64,000 nucleotides of DNA. Origin: Moritella sp. Urea-trap-13. GTDB taxonomy: Bacteria > Pseudomonadota > Gammaproteobacteria > Enterobacterales > Moritellaceae. The stretch's first letter is position 1. The number at the start of each line of letters is the position of its first letter. Position numbers and translations under genes: made by a program. Below are positions 10,234 to 19,374 of this stretch, in pieces. The DNA is taken from positions 62,281 through 126,280 of the forward strand of contig NZ_PJCA01000027.1 of the NCBI RefSeq assembly GCF_002836355.1, given 5' to 3'. The notes below the pieces were generated by a model, which saw nothing but the letters and a program-made list of their open reading frames with translations, did not search any database and had not been told where the DNA came from.

Positions 10234-10451
10234 GTTATTTATAGCGCTCGTTTCACTGCTCATTATTATCCTAGAGTTCTATAAAACGAATCGTTGTAAA
10301 CGCACATTACTTAAGATTAACTTTCCAAAATACTGATGCGCGATCACTTTTTAGTATAAAAAATCTTGCCACATCATCACTTTCCCAGAAAACAACTACC
10401 ATTTACTAGTGGCCAACTGTAAGGCTGCAAACACTTACCTTGAATAACAAT

Positions 10452-10518
10452 TTACTTAAATAATAGCTAAATAAAACATTACTTAAATAAAAGTTAAATA
10501 AAAAATTACTTAAATAGA
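10452..10518 (+). repeat. 27-bp tandem repeats upstream of the porin gene
   Basis: Units begin with TTACTTAAATA at 10452, 10479 and 10506, exactly 27 bp apart. The first two are full length and the third is cut off by the ribosome-binding region. They are AT-rich and end 13 bp before the porin ATG, so they form its 5' leader or promoter. The rest of the 10154-10530 gap is otherwise unremarkable. Confidence 0.7.
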
Positions 10519-10530
10519 CAGGGAAGAATC

Positions 10531-11544
10531 ATGAAAAAGACATTGTTAGTCACAGTAATACTCGCGAGTCTTGTTCCTACAGCACAAGCTACTGTGAATG
10601 TGTATAAGGATGATGCTAATCAGGTTGATTTGTATGGCCGAGCTTATGCCGCTTATATTTATGAAGATGGTAAAGATGTAAAAAGTGATGGTCGTTCAGA
10701 TAGCTATTTTCGCACTGGTTTTAAAGCCTCTTCAAATTTAGATGATGATTTAAGCGCGCTTGGGCATATTGAGATGCAATTTGAATCCCGCGACAACAGT
10801 GACGCTAATTCAACATCTAAAACGCGTTTGATGTATGCCGGATTGAAGAATGATTGGGGACAGCTGACCTTTGGTCGTAATTATGCTGCAGATGAAATCA
10901 TTGCTGATTGGGCTGATGCCGGTACCACGAACTATTCAGGTAATCCCGCGCTAGGTAACTTAGGTCGACAAGCTAATATTTTAAAACTTGAAGCTAAGAT
11001 GCTTGATGATAACCTTAACTTAGTGGCGCATGTGCAACCTGAATCCAGTGTTGATACTTCAAAAGATAAAAGTGGCACCGGATCAAGTCAATCGAGTTAT
11101 TCGCTTGGTGGTGTTTATGGCTTTGATTTCGGCCTGGAGTTAGGTGCAACCTATACAGGTGTAATGGCGGAAAATTATACGGCTAATGCAGATTATGACC
11201 GCTCCACCATTCTCGTCGCAGCTCGTTATAAACTTAAGGGCTTAACCGCATCCATTGTTGGCGATAGTACCGATAATGATACCGGAATAAATGACTGGAT
11301 GGCCTATGAGTTCTCTCTTGCTTACAGCTTAGATAAGCTAACGGGCACGGTTACTTATAAACAGCGTGATACCGATAATATAAGTGAAAACTCTGTCGAT
11401 CAAACCGCATTGGGTCTTGCGTATCAGTTTAATAAAAACTTCCGACTGGTGACTGAATACGTCATTATAGATGAACCTATTTTAGATAATGCGATAGTGA
11501 AGACTGAAGACCAGTGGCACATGGCTGCCCGATATGACTTTTAG
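10531..11544 (+). CDS. General porin (OmpC/OmpF/OmpU type)
   Basis: This is an outer-membrane trimeric beta-barrel for passive diffusion of small solutes. It has a signal peptide, MKKTLLVTVILASLVPTAQA, then a first strand QVDLYGRAYAAYIY, alternating amphipathic strands, ATFGRNYAADE-like loop residues (LTFGRNYAADEIIADWADA, the constriction loop L3 region), and the terminal aromatic in AARYDF, which is the usual BAM signal. At 337 residues it fits the 16-strand porin family. AGGGAAGA precedes the ATG. Expression is probably high and condition-dependent, given the repeat-rich leader. A strong terminator follows. Confidence 0.9.
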   Translation: MKKTLLVTVILASLVPTAQATVNVYKDDANQVDLYGRAYAAYIYEDGKDVKSDGRSDSYFRTGFKASSNLDDDLSALGHIEMQFESRDNSDANSTSKTRLMYAGLKNDWGQLTFGRNYAADEIIADWADAGTTNYSGNPALGNLGRQANILKLEAKMLDDNLNLVAHVQPESSVDTSKDKSGTGSSQSSYSLGGVYGFDFGLELGATYTGVMAENYTANADYDRSTILVAARYKLKGLTASIVGDSTDNDTGINDWMAYEFSLAYSLDKLTGTVTYKQRDTDNISENSVDQTALGLAYQFNKNFRLVTEYVIIDEPILDNAIVKTEDQWHMAARYDF

Positions 11545-11573
11545 CTAACTCGCTATTATTTGAGCCTTTAAAT

Positions 11574-11607
11574 AAAAAAACCAGTAGAGCGATCTACTGG
11601 TTTTTTT
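11574..11607 (+). terminator. Strong terminator, probably bidirectional
   Basis: AAAAAAACCAGTAGA pairs with TCTACTGGTTTTTTT around a GCGA loop. It sits between the porin (plus) and ybaK (minus) and has A- and T-runs on either side. A short ATAGAA hexamer repeat follows at about 11620-11642. Confidence 0.9.
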
Positions 11608-11659
11608 ATTTTTCTATAAATAGAAATAGAAATAGAAATAGGATAGTCGTTACTAATTG

Positions 11660-12139
11660 TTATTCACTACTAATAGCCGCAAACTCAGCATTGGTTAACT
11701 GCTTTAAGTCTAAGGGGCTTAGTTCGATCTCTAAGCCTCGGCGACCGGCACTCACATAGATAGTGTCATGTGTGAGTGCAGAGCTATCAATGACGGTGAG
11801 TAAGCGCTTCTTTTGTCCTAACGGACTAACTCCGCCAAGTACATAACCAGTCGAGCGCATCACATCATTCTTATCTGCCATGACCGCTTTTTTGGCTTTA
11901 GCTGCCTTGGCTATGGCTTTTAGATTGAGCATCGCGGTGACGGGGACAACGGCTACGACAAGCTTTTTATCTCCCAAATCCACCACTAAGGTTTTGAATA
12001 TGCGCTCTGCAGCGACAGCCATTTTTTCTGCCGCCTCTAAGCCATAAGATCCAGCGTTTGAATCATGCTTATATTCATGCGTCTTATGCGCTATTTTTGC
12101 CTTTTTAGCTAATTTTACTGCTGGAGTCATACTATTCAT
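11660..12139 (-). CDS. ybaK: Cys-tRNA(Pro)/Cys-tRNA(Cys) deacylase YbaK
   Basis: This cytoplasmic editing enzyme hydrolyses Cys-tRNA(Pro) formed in error by prolyl-tRNA synthetase. Its 159 residues cover the single YbaK/EbsC fold. Recognisable blocks are MTPAVKLAKKAKIAHKTHEY, FKTLVVDLGDKKLVVAVVP, DVMRSTGYVLGGVSPLGQKK (the conserved glycine-rich loop of the active site) and YVSAGRRGLEIELSP. It lies 26 bp downstream of the Kef antiporter gene on the same strand, so the two may be co-transcribed. Confidence 0.92.
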   Translation of the reverse strand: MNSMTPAVKLAKKAKIAHKTHEYKHDSNAGSYGLEAAEKMAVAAERIFKTLVVDLGDKKLVVAVVPVTAMLNLKAIAKAAKAKKAVMADKNDVMRSTGYVLGGVSPLGQKKRLLTVIDSSALTHDTIYVSAGRRGLEIELSPLDLKQLTNAEFAAISSE

Positions 12140-12165
12140 TCAACCTTTGCTGTGTCGCTTTATTT

Positions 12166-14040
12166 CTAAATATCGTAATTTATTGGTTTTTCAGACTTAT
12201 CTCGATTTTTCATTACCTCGGCTAAACTATCTTCAAGCTGTAGATACAGGTCTCGATAAGCGGTATTAAACTTATCGTCTTCACTATTATTCAACCAAGT
12301 TTGGTATAAAGTTTTTTTACTTTGTTTCTCTATTGCTTTAAAGGTGAGTTTGACATCTTTTGCTTGTTGTTCACTAAAGCCAAGGTTAGTCAGTGCTTGC
12401 GAGCCTAGCACTAATGCTGAATGGTAGGTCTCGCTGACGACATGCTCAGCCCCTGCGTGACGTAACGAATAACCGTGGCCACGGTCATATGCGCGCGCTA
12501 GGACTTTAACTTGTGGGTAATGCTGCTTGATGTAACGCACTAAATCTACTGCTCTGGCTTTATCGTCAATCGCAACGATAAATAAGCTGGCGTTAGCTAT
12601 GCCAGCTGTTTCAAGCAAGCTAGGTTGGGTTGCATCACCAAAATAACTTGTCATTTTAAATGAGCGCACTCTTTGGATCATATTAACGTCATGATCCAGT
12701 ACCACTGTTTTCACGCCGTTCGCAACTAATAGACGGTTAACAATCTGGCCGAAACGGCCGATACCAGCGACGATGACATCGCCATGCTCTTCGATATCGT
12801 CATTTTCTTGCTGATTAGTCTTATCCATATAACGCGGTAAAATTACGCGATCATAAAAGATAAATAATGCGGGTGTTAAAAACATCGACAGCGCAACTGA
12901 CAAGGATAAGGTTTGCGCTAGGTCAACGGGTAGCACATGGTTGTTAACGGTAAAGCCAAGTAATACAAAACCAAACTCACCCGCTTGGGCTAAACTCAGC
13001 GCCAGTAACCAGCGGTCGCTGCCTTTGATTTTAAATACCACAGTCAGGATAAATAATACTGCTGCTTTCACTAACATTAAACCGAGCGTTATCGAAACGA
13101 TAGTGCTGGTGTCGTTAAACAGAATTGTGAAGTCGATACCAGCGCCAACTGTCATGAAGAACAAGCCCAATAACAAGCCTTTGAAAGGTTCGATAGTAGC
13201 TTCAAGCTGATGTCTAAATTCACTGGTTGCCAGCACGACACCAGCCAAAAAGGCGCCAAGGGCAGGGGACAGACCGACTAAATTCATGATAGCGGCGATA
13301 CCGATCACCAACATTAATGAGGTCGCGGTAAAGATCTCGTTAACTTTAGAGCTAGCGACAAATTTAAATAACGGACGACTGAGGTAATGACCACCAACAA
13401 TGACGCCGGTGATCGCCACTACAATGACTAAGGCATAATAAATACCTGAGATATTGGCGACTAGGGATAACTCTTCATGCTGCGCACTCGCGGCTTGCAC
13501 GGCATTTTGTGCTTGTTCAACCAATTCAGGGATTGCTAATAATGGAATTAACGCCAGCATCGGGATCACGGCAATATCTTGAAACAGTAACACTGAGAAT
13601 GCAGAGCGTGCGCCTTCGGTTTTGGTCAGGCCTTTTTCGTTAAAGGTCTGCAATACAATAGCTGTCGAAGATAACGAGAATACCAAGCCAATTGTCAGGG
13701 CCAGTCCCCAGTCTAAACCTAGCGCAAGCGCGATCCCCATCACTGCAGCGATCGTTAAGCCGACTTGTAATCCACCTAAACCGATAAGACGGTGGCGCAT
13801 ATCCCAGAGCATACGCGGCTCTAATTCGAGTCCGACCAGGAATAACATCATCACCACACCGAATTCGGCAAAGTGCTGAATCGTCGCGGTTTCACTACCC
13901 ACTAAGCCAATAACAGGGCCGATAATAACACCGGCAATTAAATAACCGAGCACCGAACCGAGCCCAAGACGTTTAGCAATGGGTACCGTGATAACGGCAG
14001 CAAACAGGTAAATGAATGCTTGAATGAAATAACCTGTCAT
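12166..14040 (-). CDS. Kef-type monovalent cation/proton antiporter (CPA2) with RCK/KTN domain
   Basis: This inner-membrane K+ efflux or K+/H+ antiporter probably acts in pH and electrophile protection. Residues 1-385 form about 12 membrane helices with Kef blocks GSVLGYLIAGVIIGP, MMLFLVGLELEP, SLSSTAIVLQ and SPALGAFLAGVVLA. Residues of about 410-530 form a cytoplasmic nucleotide-binding domain beginning VIVAGIGRFGQIV, followed by an acidic Asp in LDHD. At 624 residues it equals KefB/KefC in length, but no KefF/KefG quinone reductase partner is adjacent, so I do not assign B or C. AAGGAAG lies 6 nt before the ATG. Confidence 0.9.
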   Translation of the reverse strand: MTGYFIQAFIYLFAAVITVPIAKRLGLGSVLGYLIAGVIIGPVIGLVGSETATIQHFAEFGVVMMLFLVGLELEPRMLWDMRHRLIGLGGLQVGLTIAAVMGIALALGLDWGLALTIGLVFSLSSTAIVLQTFNEKGLTKTEGARSAFSVLLFQDIAVIPMLALIPLLAIPELVEQAQNAVQAASAQHEELSLVANISGIYYALVIVVAITGVIVGGHYLSRPLFKFVASSKVNEIFTATSLMLVIGIAAIMNLVGLSPALGAFLAGVVLATSEFRHQLEATIEPFKGLLLGLFFMTVGAGIDFTILFNDTSTIVSITLGLMLVKAAVLFILTVVFKIKGSDRWLLALSLAQAGEFGFVLLGFTVNNHVLPVDLAQTLSLSVALSMFLTPALFIFYDRVILPRYMDKTNQQENDDIEEHGDVIVAGIGRFGQIVNRLLVANGVKTVVLDHDVNMIQRVRSFKMTSYFGDATQPSLLETAGIANASLFIVAIDDKARAVDLVRYIKQHYPQVKVLARAYDRGHGYSLRHAGAEHVVSETYHSALVLGSQALTNLGFSEQQAKDVKLTFKAIEKQSKKTLYQTWLNNSEDDKFNTAYRDLYLQLEDSLAEVMKNRDKSEKPINYDI

Positions 14041-14083
14041 GGTGCTTCCTTAGGAGGTAATGTGATAAATAATTTACAGAACT

Positions 14084-14154
14084 AAAAAAGCCCTTAGCGC
14101 TATGTTATCTAACCATCGTATTGCGATAGTCATAATAATAGGCACTAAGGGCTT
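14084..14154 (-). terminator. Terminator of the trp operon
   Basis: AAGCCCTTAG (14088-14097) pairs with CTAAGGGCTT (14145-14154) around a 47-nt loop. On the minus strand the stem ends in TTTTTT. It lies 66 nt after the trpA stop and before the Kef gene. Confidence 0.75.
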
Positions 14155-14219
14155 AATTGGTAAAGCTTTATATGTCGTTAATAGCCAAGCATTTAAATAA
14201 TACTTGGCTATAGGTTAGC

Positions 14220-15038
14220 TTACGCGCGTGTCGCTGCTTTCATTGGCGTCACAAATGCAGCTAATTCTTGTAGCATTTGCGCATTATCACCCAAGTTTTT
14301 CTCGATGATATTGACAATAGCAGAGCCGGAAATGGCCCCCGCTGCACCAGCTGCAATGGCTTTTTTAACTTGTTCTGGTGACGAGATACCAAAACCAAGT
14401 AGACAAGGCGCAGCATTAAACGATTTCAGTTTTTCCAATAATGGACCCACTGGCATTTCTGCTTTCGTTTCGGCACCCGTTACACCAGCGCGGCTTAGTA
14501 GGTAAGTATAACCAGCACCTTGCTCAGCAACTTGTTTTAGGGTCTCGTCATTGGCATTTGGCGGCGCGATGTAGATACTTTCAATACCCACTTTGTCACC
14601 AGCGATTTTAAATTGTTGACCGTATTGTACCGGTACATCGGCAATTAATAATGAGTCAACACCAGCAGCCGCAGCTTTCGCCATAAATTTATCGGTACCG
14701 TTACCGTATACAAGGTTGGCATACAATAATAAACCGATTGGCATTTGTGGATATTTAGCACGGATCTCAGTGAGCATTTCAAAGCAGATATCAGGGTTGA
14801 TACCAGCGTTTAGTGCACGCGTGGTGGCTTTTTGGATCGTTGGACCATCAGCGACTGGATCTGAGAATGGAATACCCAGTTCCAAGGCATCAGCACCCGC
14901 CGCAACCAGTGTTTCGATGATCGCCATTGATTGCTCGCGGTTTGGATCGCCAATCGTTACAAAGGGAACGAAAGCGCCTTCATTTTTTTCTGCTAGCGCT
15001 GCAAACGCTTGTTGATAACGTCCCATTACATTTCCCAT
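14220..15038 (-). CDS. trpA: Tryptophan synthase alpha subunit
   Basis: The alpha subunit cleaves indole-3-glycerol phosphate to indole and glyceraldehyde 3-phosphate, and passes indole to TrpB through the subunit tunnel. It shows the TIM-barrel motif [18 protein letters not shown] with the catalytic Glu and Asp, [14 protein letters not shown] and [10 protein letters not shown]. Length is 272 aa. The ATG overlaps the trpB stop (TAATG) and has AAGGAG 7 nt upstream. A second ATG four codons in aligns with the E. coli start. It is the last gene of the operon, so it ends at the terminator. Confidence 0.97.
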   Translation of the reverse strand: MGNVMGRYQQAFAALAEKNEGAFVPFVTIGDPNREQSMAIIETLVAAGADALELGIPFSDPVADGPTIQKATTRALNAGINPDICFEMLTEIRAKYPQMPIGLLLYANLVYGNGTDKFMAKAAAAGVDSLLIADVPVQYGQQFKIAGDKVGIESIYIAPPNANDETLKQVAEQGAGYTYLLSRAGVTGAETKAEMPVGPLLEKLKSFNAAPCLLGFGISSPEQVKKAIAAGAAGAISGSAIVNIIEKNLGDNAQMLQELAAFVTPMKAATRA

Positions 15039-16228
15039 TATAGTGCTCCTTTACCTTCAAGAATATCAGCCACGGTGAAGATATCTTTATCGCCACGTCC
15101 TGATAAGTTAACCACTAAAATTTGTTCTTTATCCATATCCTGTTCCATCATCTGCAGCGCATAAGCTAATGCGTGCGATGATTCAAGCGCAGGAATAATC
15201 CCTTCGCGTGATGATAATAACTGGAATGCCGCAAGTGCTTCATCGTCGGTAACAGATGGGTATTGAGCGCGACCAGAGGTATACAAGTGTGCATGCTGTG
15301 GACCAACCGATGGGAAATCTAGACCAGCTGATACAGAGTAAGACTCTTGGATCTGACCGTAAGTATCTTGCATCAATAGCGAGTGCATGCCAAAGAAAAT
15401 ACCGTTAGTACCTTCGGCAATTGGTGCGCCATGCTCACCAGTGGCAATACCTTTACCTGCAGGTTCAACACCGTACAGTTTCACGCCTTCTTCTTCGATA
15501 AAGTCGTTGAAGATACCAATGGCATTTGAACCACCGCCAACGCAAGCAATAACTGCATCCGGTAGGCGACCTTCCGCTTTTAAGATTTGTTGTTTGGCTT
15601 CTTCACCGATCATTTTTTGGAATTCACGCACTATCGTTGGGAATGGGTGAGGACCAGCGGCAGTACCTAATAGGTAATGCGCTTTTTCGTAGTTGGCAGA
15701 CCAGTCACGCAGCGCTTCATTACACGCATCTTTCAATGTGCCAGCACCGGAATCAACGCCAATCACTTCAGCGCCCATTAATTTCATGCGGAATACGTTG
15801 GGTTTTTGGCGTTCCATGTCTTTCACACCCATGTAGATGCGACATTTTAGACCCAGTAGCGCACAGGCTAATGCTGACGCTGTACCGTGTTGACCAGCGC
15901 CTGTTTCAGCGATGACTTCGGTTTTACCCATGCGTTTAGCTAGTAGCGCTTGACCTAATACTTGGTTGGTCTTGTGGGCGCCACCGTGAAGTAGATCTTC
16001 ACGTTTTAGGTAGATCTTGGTTTTTGAACCTGCGGTAATGTTACGGCATAGCGTCAAGGGTGTTGGACGACCTGCGTATTCATTCAATAGCGTTTGAAAC
16101 TCTTCTTCAAATGCAGGATCGTTTTGTGAATCGATAAATGCATCTTCTAATTCATCTAATGCAGGTATTAAGATTTGCGATACGTATTGGCCGCCGAATT
16201 CGCCAAAAAAGGCATTAAGTTTTGCCAT
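15038..16228 (-). CDS. trpB: Tryptophan synthase beta subunit
   Basis: This PLP enzyme condenses indole with L-serine to form L-tryptophan. The PLP lysine lies in [20 protein letters not shown], the phosphate-binding loop is [10 protein letters not shown], and [12 protein letters not shown] carries the indole-site residues. Length is 396 aa, as usual. It follows trpCF by 12 nt and overlaps the trpA start by 1 nt, consistent with translational coupling for a 1:1 complex. Confidence 0.98.
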   Translation of the reverse strand: MAKLNAFFGEFGGQYVSQILIPALDELEDAFIDSQNDPAFEEEFQTLLNEYAGRPTPLTLCRNITAGSKTKIYLKREDLLHGGAHKTNQVLGQALLAKRMGKTEVIAETGAGQHGTASALACALLGLKCRIYMGVKDMERQKPNVFRMKLMGAEVIGVDSGAGTLKDACNEALRDWSANYEKAHYLLGTAAGPHPFPTIVREFQKMIGEEAKQQILKAEGRLPDAVIACVGGGSNAIGIFNDFIEEEGVKLYGVEPAGKGIATGEHGAPIAEGTNGIFFGMHSLLMQDTYGQIQESYSVSAGLDFPSVGPQHAHLYTSGRAQYPSVTDDEALAAFQLLSSREGIIPALESSHALAYALQMMEQDMDKEQILVVNLSGRGDKDIFTVADILEGKGAL

Positions 16229-16240
16229 GATATAGTTCCT

Positions 16241-17653
16241 TTAATAATTTCTAAGCGCGCTAAATGCCGCGATAATTTTGTTTGTATCTTTAATACCTGG
16301 AGCTGATTCTAATCCTGAGTTTAGATCCAGTCCTAAGCAACCGAGTTTCGCTGCGTCTGCGACGTTGTCAGGGTTCAATCCACCTGCCAACATAGTTTTA
16401 CTGCAATCTTCTGGTGTTAGCAGTGACCAATCAAATGCTTGTCCTGTGCCGCCTGATTGTCCTGCTACCTTGGTATCGACTAAATGACGATCAACCTTGG
16501 CTGTATCTAGGTCTTTACTTAACTCTTTACTTAATTCTGCTGCTTGCTCGCTAACACCGTGCGCCTGCCAAATTTGAATGTTATCGTCGAGTAAGACGCG
16601 TAACATCGCAATGTAACTGTCGTCTTCGCTGCCATGCAGTTGCACCGCGGCTAAACCTAAATGATTAGCTAATTGCGCAACCAGTGTGACTTGTTCATCT
16701 ACAAATACACCCACGTAAGCCAGTGGCGCTGCGGCAATAATGTCTTGCGCAGTTGTTAAGTTAACACAACGTGGTGATTTTGGGGCAAAGATAAGACCGC
16801 CATAGATAGCGCCTTGTTCATGTACCACTTTTGCATCTTCAGGACGCGTTAGGCCACAGACTTTATTGTCACCTAAAATTAATCGGCGACAGGCTAAATC
16901 GACATCATCTTTTGACATCAATGAGCTGCCGACTAAGAAGCCATTAGCGTAATTAGCTAAGTCACGGACTTGTTGGTTATTATAAATACCAGACTCTGAA
17001 ATAATGATGCGATCACTTGGGATCTTTGGTGCTATTTCTTTAGTTCGATTCAAGTCAATTGACAGATCGCGTAAATCGCGGTTATTAATACCAATCACTT
17101 TTGCATCTAAGGCAATTGCACGTACTAACTCAGCTTCATTACTTACTTCGGTAAGCACGCCCATGTTTAGGCTGTGAGCTACTTTCGCTAAGGCAATGTA
17201 CTCAGCGTCATCCAATACCGATAACATCAATAGCGTTGCATCTGCTTGATGTAAGCGGGCTAAATAGATTTGGTATTCGTCAATGATGAAGTCTTTACAG
17301 ATCACTGGCTGTGTCACTATGCTACGTACTTTTGTCACGTACTCAAAGTCACCTTGGAAGTATTTTTCATCGGTTAATACCGAGATTGCTGCGGCATAGT
17401 TTTTGTAGACACCGGCAATTAAATCTAGGTCAAATTCGGGACGGATGAGTCCTTTTGATGGTGATGCTTTTTTGCATTCCAGAATAAACTTGGTCGGCTT
17501 ACCTGATAACGCGGCATAAAAATCACGATCTGTTGGTTCTAGTTCAGCAATAAAACTCGCTAATGGTTGGCTGGCTTTACGCGCGGCAACCCAAGTCACT
17601 TTATCGTCGACAATATTACCGAGAATGGTTTGCTGTAACTCTTGCGTTAACAT
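16241..17653 (-). CDS. trpC: Bifunctional indole-3-glycerol-phosphate synthase / phosphoribosylanthranilate isomerase
   Basis: This fused enzyme carries two consecutive steps. Residues of about 1-255 are the IGPS barrel (FILECKKASPSKGLI, CKDFIIDEYQIYLA, GINNRDLRDLSID, ISESGI). Residues of about 258-470 are the PRAI barrel (KVCGLTRPEDAKVVHEQGA, GLIFAPKSPRCV, LAGGLNPDNV, LDLNSGLESAPGIKD). The 470-residue length fits the enterobacterial/Vibrio TrpCF fusion, slightly enlarged by a linker in the isomerase half (residues of about 385-400, rich in Ser/Lys/Asp). AAGGAAG precedes the ATG. There is a 60-bp gap to trpD, the largest within the operon. Confidence 0.96.
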   Translation of the reverse strand: MLTQELQQTILGNIVDDKVTWVAARKASQPLASFIAELEPTDRDFYAALSGKPTKFILECKKASPSKGLIRPEFDLDLIAGVYKNYAAAISVLTDEKYFQGDFEYVTKVRSIVTQPVICKDFIIDEYQIYLARLHQADATLLMLSVLDDAEYIALAKVAHSLNMGVLTEVSNEAELVRAIALDAKVIGINNRDLRDLSIDLNRTKEIAPKIPSDRIIISESGIYNNQQVRDLANYANGFLVGSSLMSKDDVDLACRRLILGDNKVCGLTRPEDAKVVHEQGAIYGGLIFAPKSPRCVNLTTAQDIIAAAPLAYVGVFVDEQVTLVAQLANHLGLAAVQLHGSEDDSYIAMLRVLLDDNIQIWQAHGVSEQAAELSKELSKDLDTAKVDRHLVDTKVAGQSGGTGQAFDWSLLTPEDCSKTMLAGGLNPDNVADAAKLGCLGLDLNSGLESAPGIKDTNKIIAAFSALRNY

Positions 17654-17713
17654 TTATGCTTCCTTCCTTTTATTAAGACCAGTACTCAAAGCTCTACTAA
17701 GAACAAGGTAAGA

Positions 17714-18754
17714 TTAGGCTTGCTGACTTTTTACGGCTAGTTGGTTGATTAACGCTAATGCGCGGCCATCATCAATTGCCGCCATTGCTAATTCTGTGCC
17801 GTGTTTAAAGTCTGTTGCTATCTCTGCAATCACTAATAATGCCGATACATTGATCGCCACTGCGGCTTTTTGTGCATCACTGCCATGACCAGATAACAGG
17901 CGCTCGATAATGACTTTATTTTCTGCTGCATCACCGCCACGTAGTTCAGCTACATCATAACGTTCAACGCCAAAATCTGCTGGACTGATGGTGTATTCAG
18001 TGATCATGCCGTTATTCAATTCAGCCACTTTAGTTTCACCGTGCAAGGCGACTTCATCTAAGCCACTGCCGTGGACGACTAATGCGCGTTGCACCCCGAG
18101 TTTATCCATGGTTTCAGCGATTGGACGTATGAGGCATTCATCATACACCCCCATCAATTGTACTTGTGGGCGGGTTGGGTTCAGCAGTGGACCTAGCACA
18201 TTGAAGATGGTGCGGGTTTTTAGTGCTTGACGCACTGGCATTGCATGGCGAATACCGGCGTGGTATTGCGGTGCGAATAAAAAGCAAATGCCTAATTCAT
18301 CAAGGCAAGCTTTGGCTTGTTCTGGAGTTTGGATTAAATTAATCCCAAAGGCTTCTAATAGGTCTGACGAGCCTGACTTACTTGATACACTGCGATTACC
18401 ATGTTTGGTCATTTTTAATCCACAAGCAGCAGCGACAAACGCGGCTGTTGTTGAGATATTAATGGTATTCATGTTATCGCCACCAGTACCACAGCAATCG
18501 GCATGTAATTCGTCAATCGCAGGGAAAGGCGTCGCTGCTGCCAGTAATGCTTGTGCAGCACCGGCAATTTCATCGGGTTGTTCACCGCGAATTTTCAACG
18601 CCGTAAGCACTGATGAAAGTACGATAGGATCCATTTCACCTTTTACAACCGCGGTAAATACCGTTTCTGACTCTTCGAGTGTCAGAACTTGGTTTGCATA
18701 TAATTTTTCTAGAATGTCGGCGATTGTTGGTGCTACTACATTATTATTTTCCAT
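17714..18754 (-). CDS. trpD: Anthranilate phosphoribosyltransferase
   Basis: It transfers the phosphoribosyl group from PRPP to anthranilate. Signatures are the PRPP loop DCCGTGGDNMNTINIST, KHGNRSVSSKSGSSDLLEA, and LGPLLNPTRPQVQLMGVY. Length is 346 aa. It is a free-standing protein, unlike the TrpGD fusion of E. coli, and follows trpG by only 4 nt, with AAGGAG ahead of its ATG. Confidence 0.97.
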   Translation of the reverse strand: MENNNVVAPTIADILEKLYANQVLTLEESETVFTAVVKGEMDPIVLSSVLTALKIRGEQPDEIAGAAQALLAAATPFPAIDELHADCCGTGGDNMNTINISTTAAFVAAACGLKMTKHGNRSVSSKSGSSDLLEAFGINLIQTPEQAKACLDELGICFLFAPQYHAGIRHAMPVRQALKTRTIFNVLGPLLNPTRPQVQLMGVYDECLIRPIAETMDKLGVQRALVVHGSGLDEVALHGETKVAELNNGMITEYTISPADFGVERYDVAELRGGDAAENKVIIERLLSGHGSDAQKAAVAINVSALLVIAEIATDFKHGTELAMAAIDDGRALALINQLAVKSQQA

Positions 18755-18758
18755 TGAC

Positions 18759-19364
18759 CTACTCCTTAGGACTTGTTGCTGATGCTGTTGCCCATGCTAG
18801 GGTATTCTTTAACAGCTCGGCGCCTTCACTGGTTAATATTGATTCGGGATGAAATTGAAAGCCAATCACTCGGTCTTCAGGCTGAATAATGGCCATTGGC
18901 ATACCGTTAAATTCGGCATTAACCGTTAAACTACTTGGTACTTCGGTTGCCACTAATGAGTGATAACGGGCAACGGGTAGCGGCTGGCTTAAACCAGCAA
19001 ACATTAATTGACCATCATGGGTAATCGATGATGCTTTACCGTGCATGATCTCTTCTGCACGGCCAACTACGCCACCATATTGTTGTACCAGAGCTTGGTG
19101 ACCTAAGCAAATGCCAATCATTGGATATTGACCACGACATAAGCGGATTAGTTCCAACAAACAACCTGCTTCAGATGGATTACCGGGACCCGGTGAAAGT
19201 ACCACAATTGGGTCATTTTCACATGCATCGATTTGTTGTTTAATCGCTTCTGCACTGATGCTATTACGATAAATTTTAACGTCATGGCCTAAGCTACGGA
19301 ATTGATCCACTAGGTTGTAAGTAAAAGAGTCAAAGTTGTCTAATAAAAATAAAGTGTTGCTCAT
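18759..19364 (-). CDS. trpG: Anthranilate synthase glutamine amidotransferase subunit
   Basis: This class I glutamine amidotransferase supplies ammonia to TrpE. Seen are [16 protein letters not shown] at the N-terminus, the oxyanion loop [13 protein letters not shown], the nucleophile in GICLGHQAL, and the His-Glu pair in [10 protein letters not shown]. Length is 201 aa, a single domain. GGAGG sits 5 nt before the ATG. It lies between trpE (10 nt upstream) and trpD. Confidence 0.96.
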   Translation of the reverse strand: MSNTLFLLDNFDSFTYNLVDQFRSLGHDVKIYRNSISAEAIKQQIDACENDPIVVLSPGPGNPSEAGCLLELIRLCRGQYPMIGICLGHQALVQQYGGVVGRAEEIMHGKASSITHDGQLMFAGLSQPLPVARYHSLVATEVPSSLTVNAEFNGMPMAIIQPEDRVIGFQFHPESILTSEGAELLKNTLAWATASATSPKE

Positions 19365-19374
19365 GTTGCCTCCG

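Noticed and set aside
10452-10518. CRISPR-like array before the porin
   Set aside because: Units are contiguous 27-mers without unique spacers, so a plain tandem repeat.
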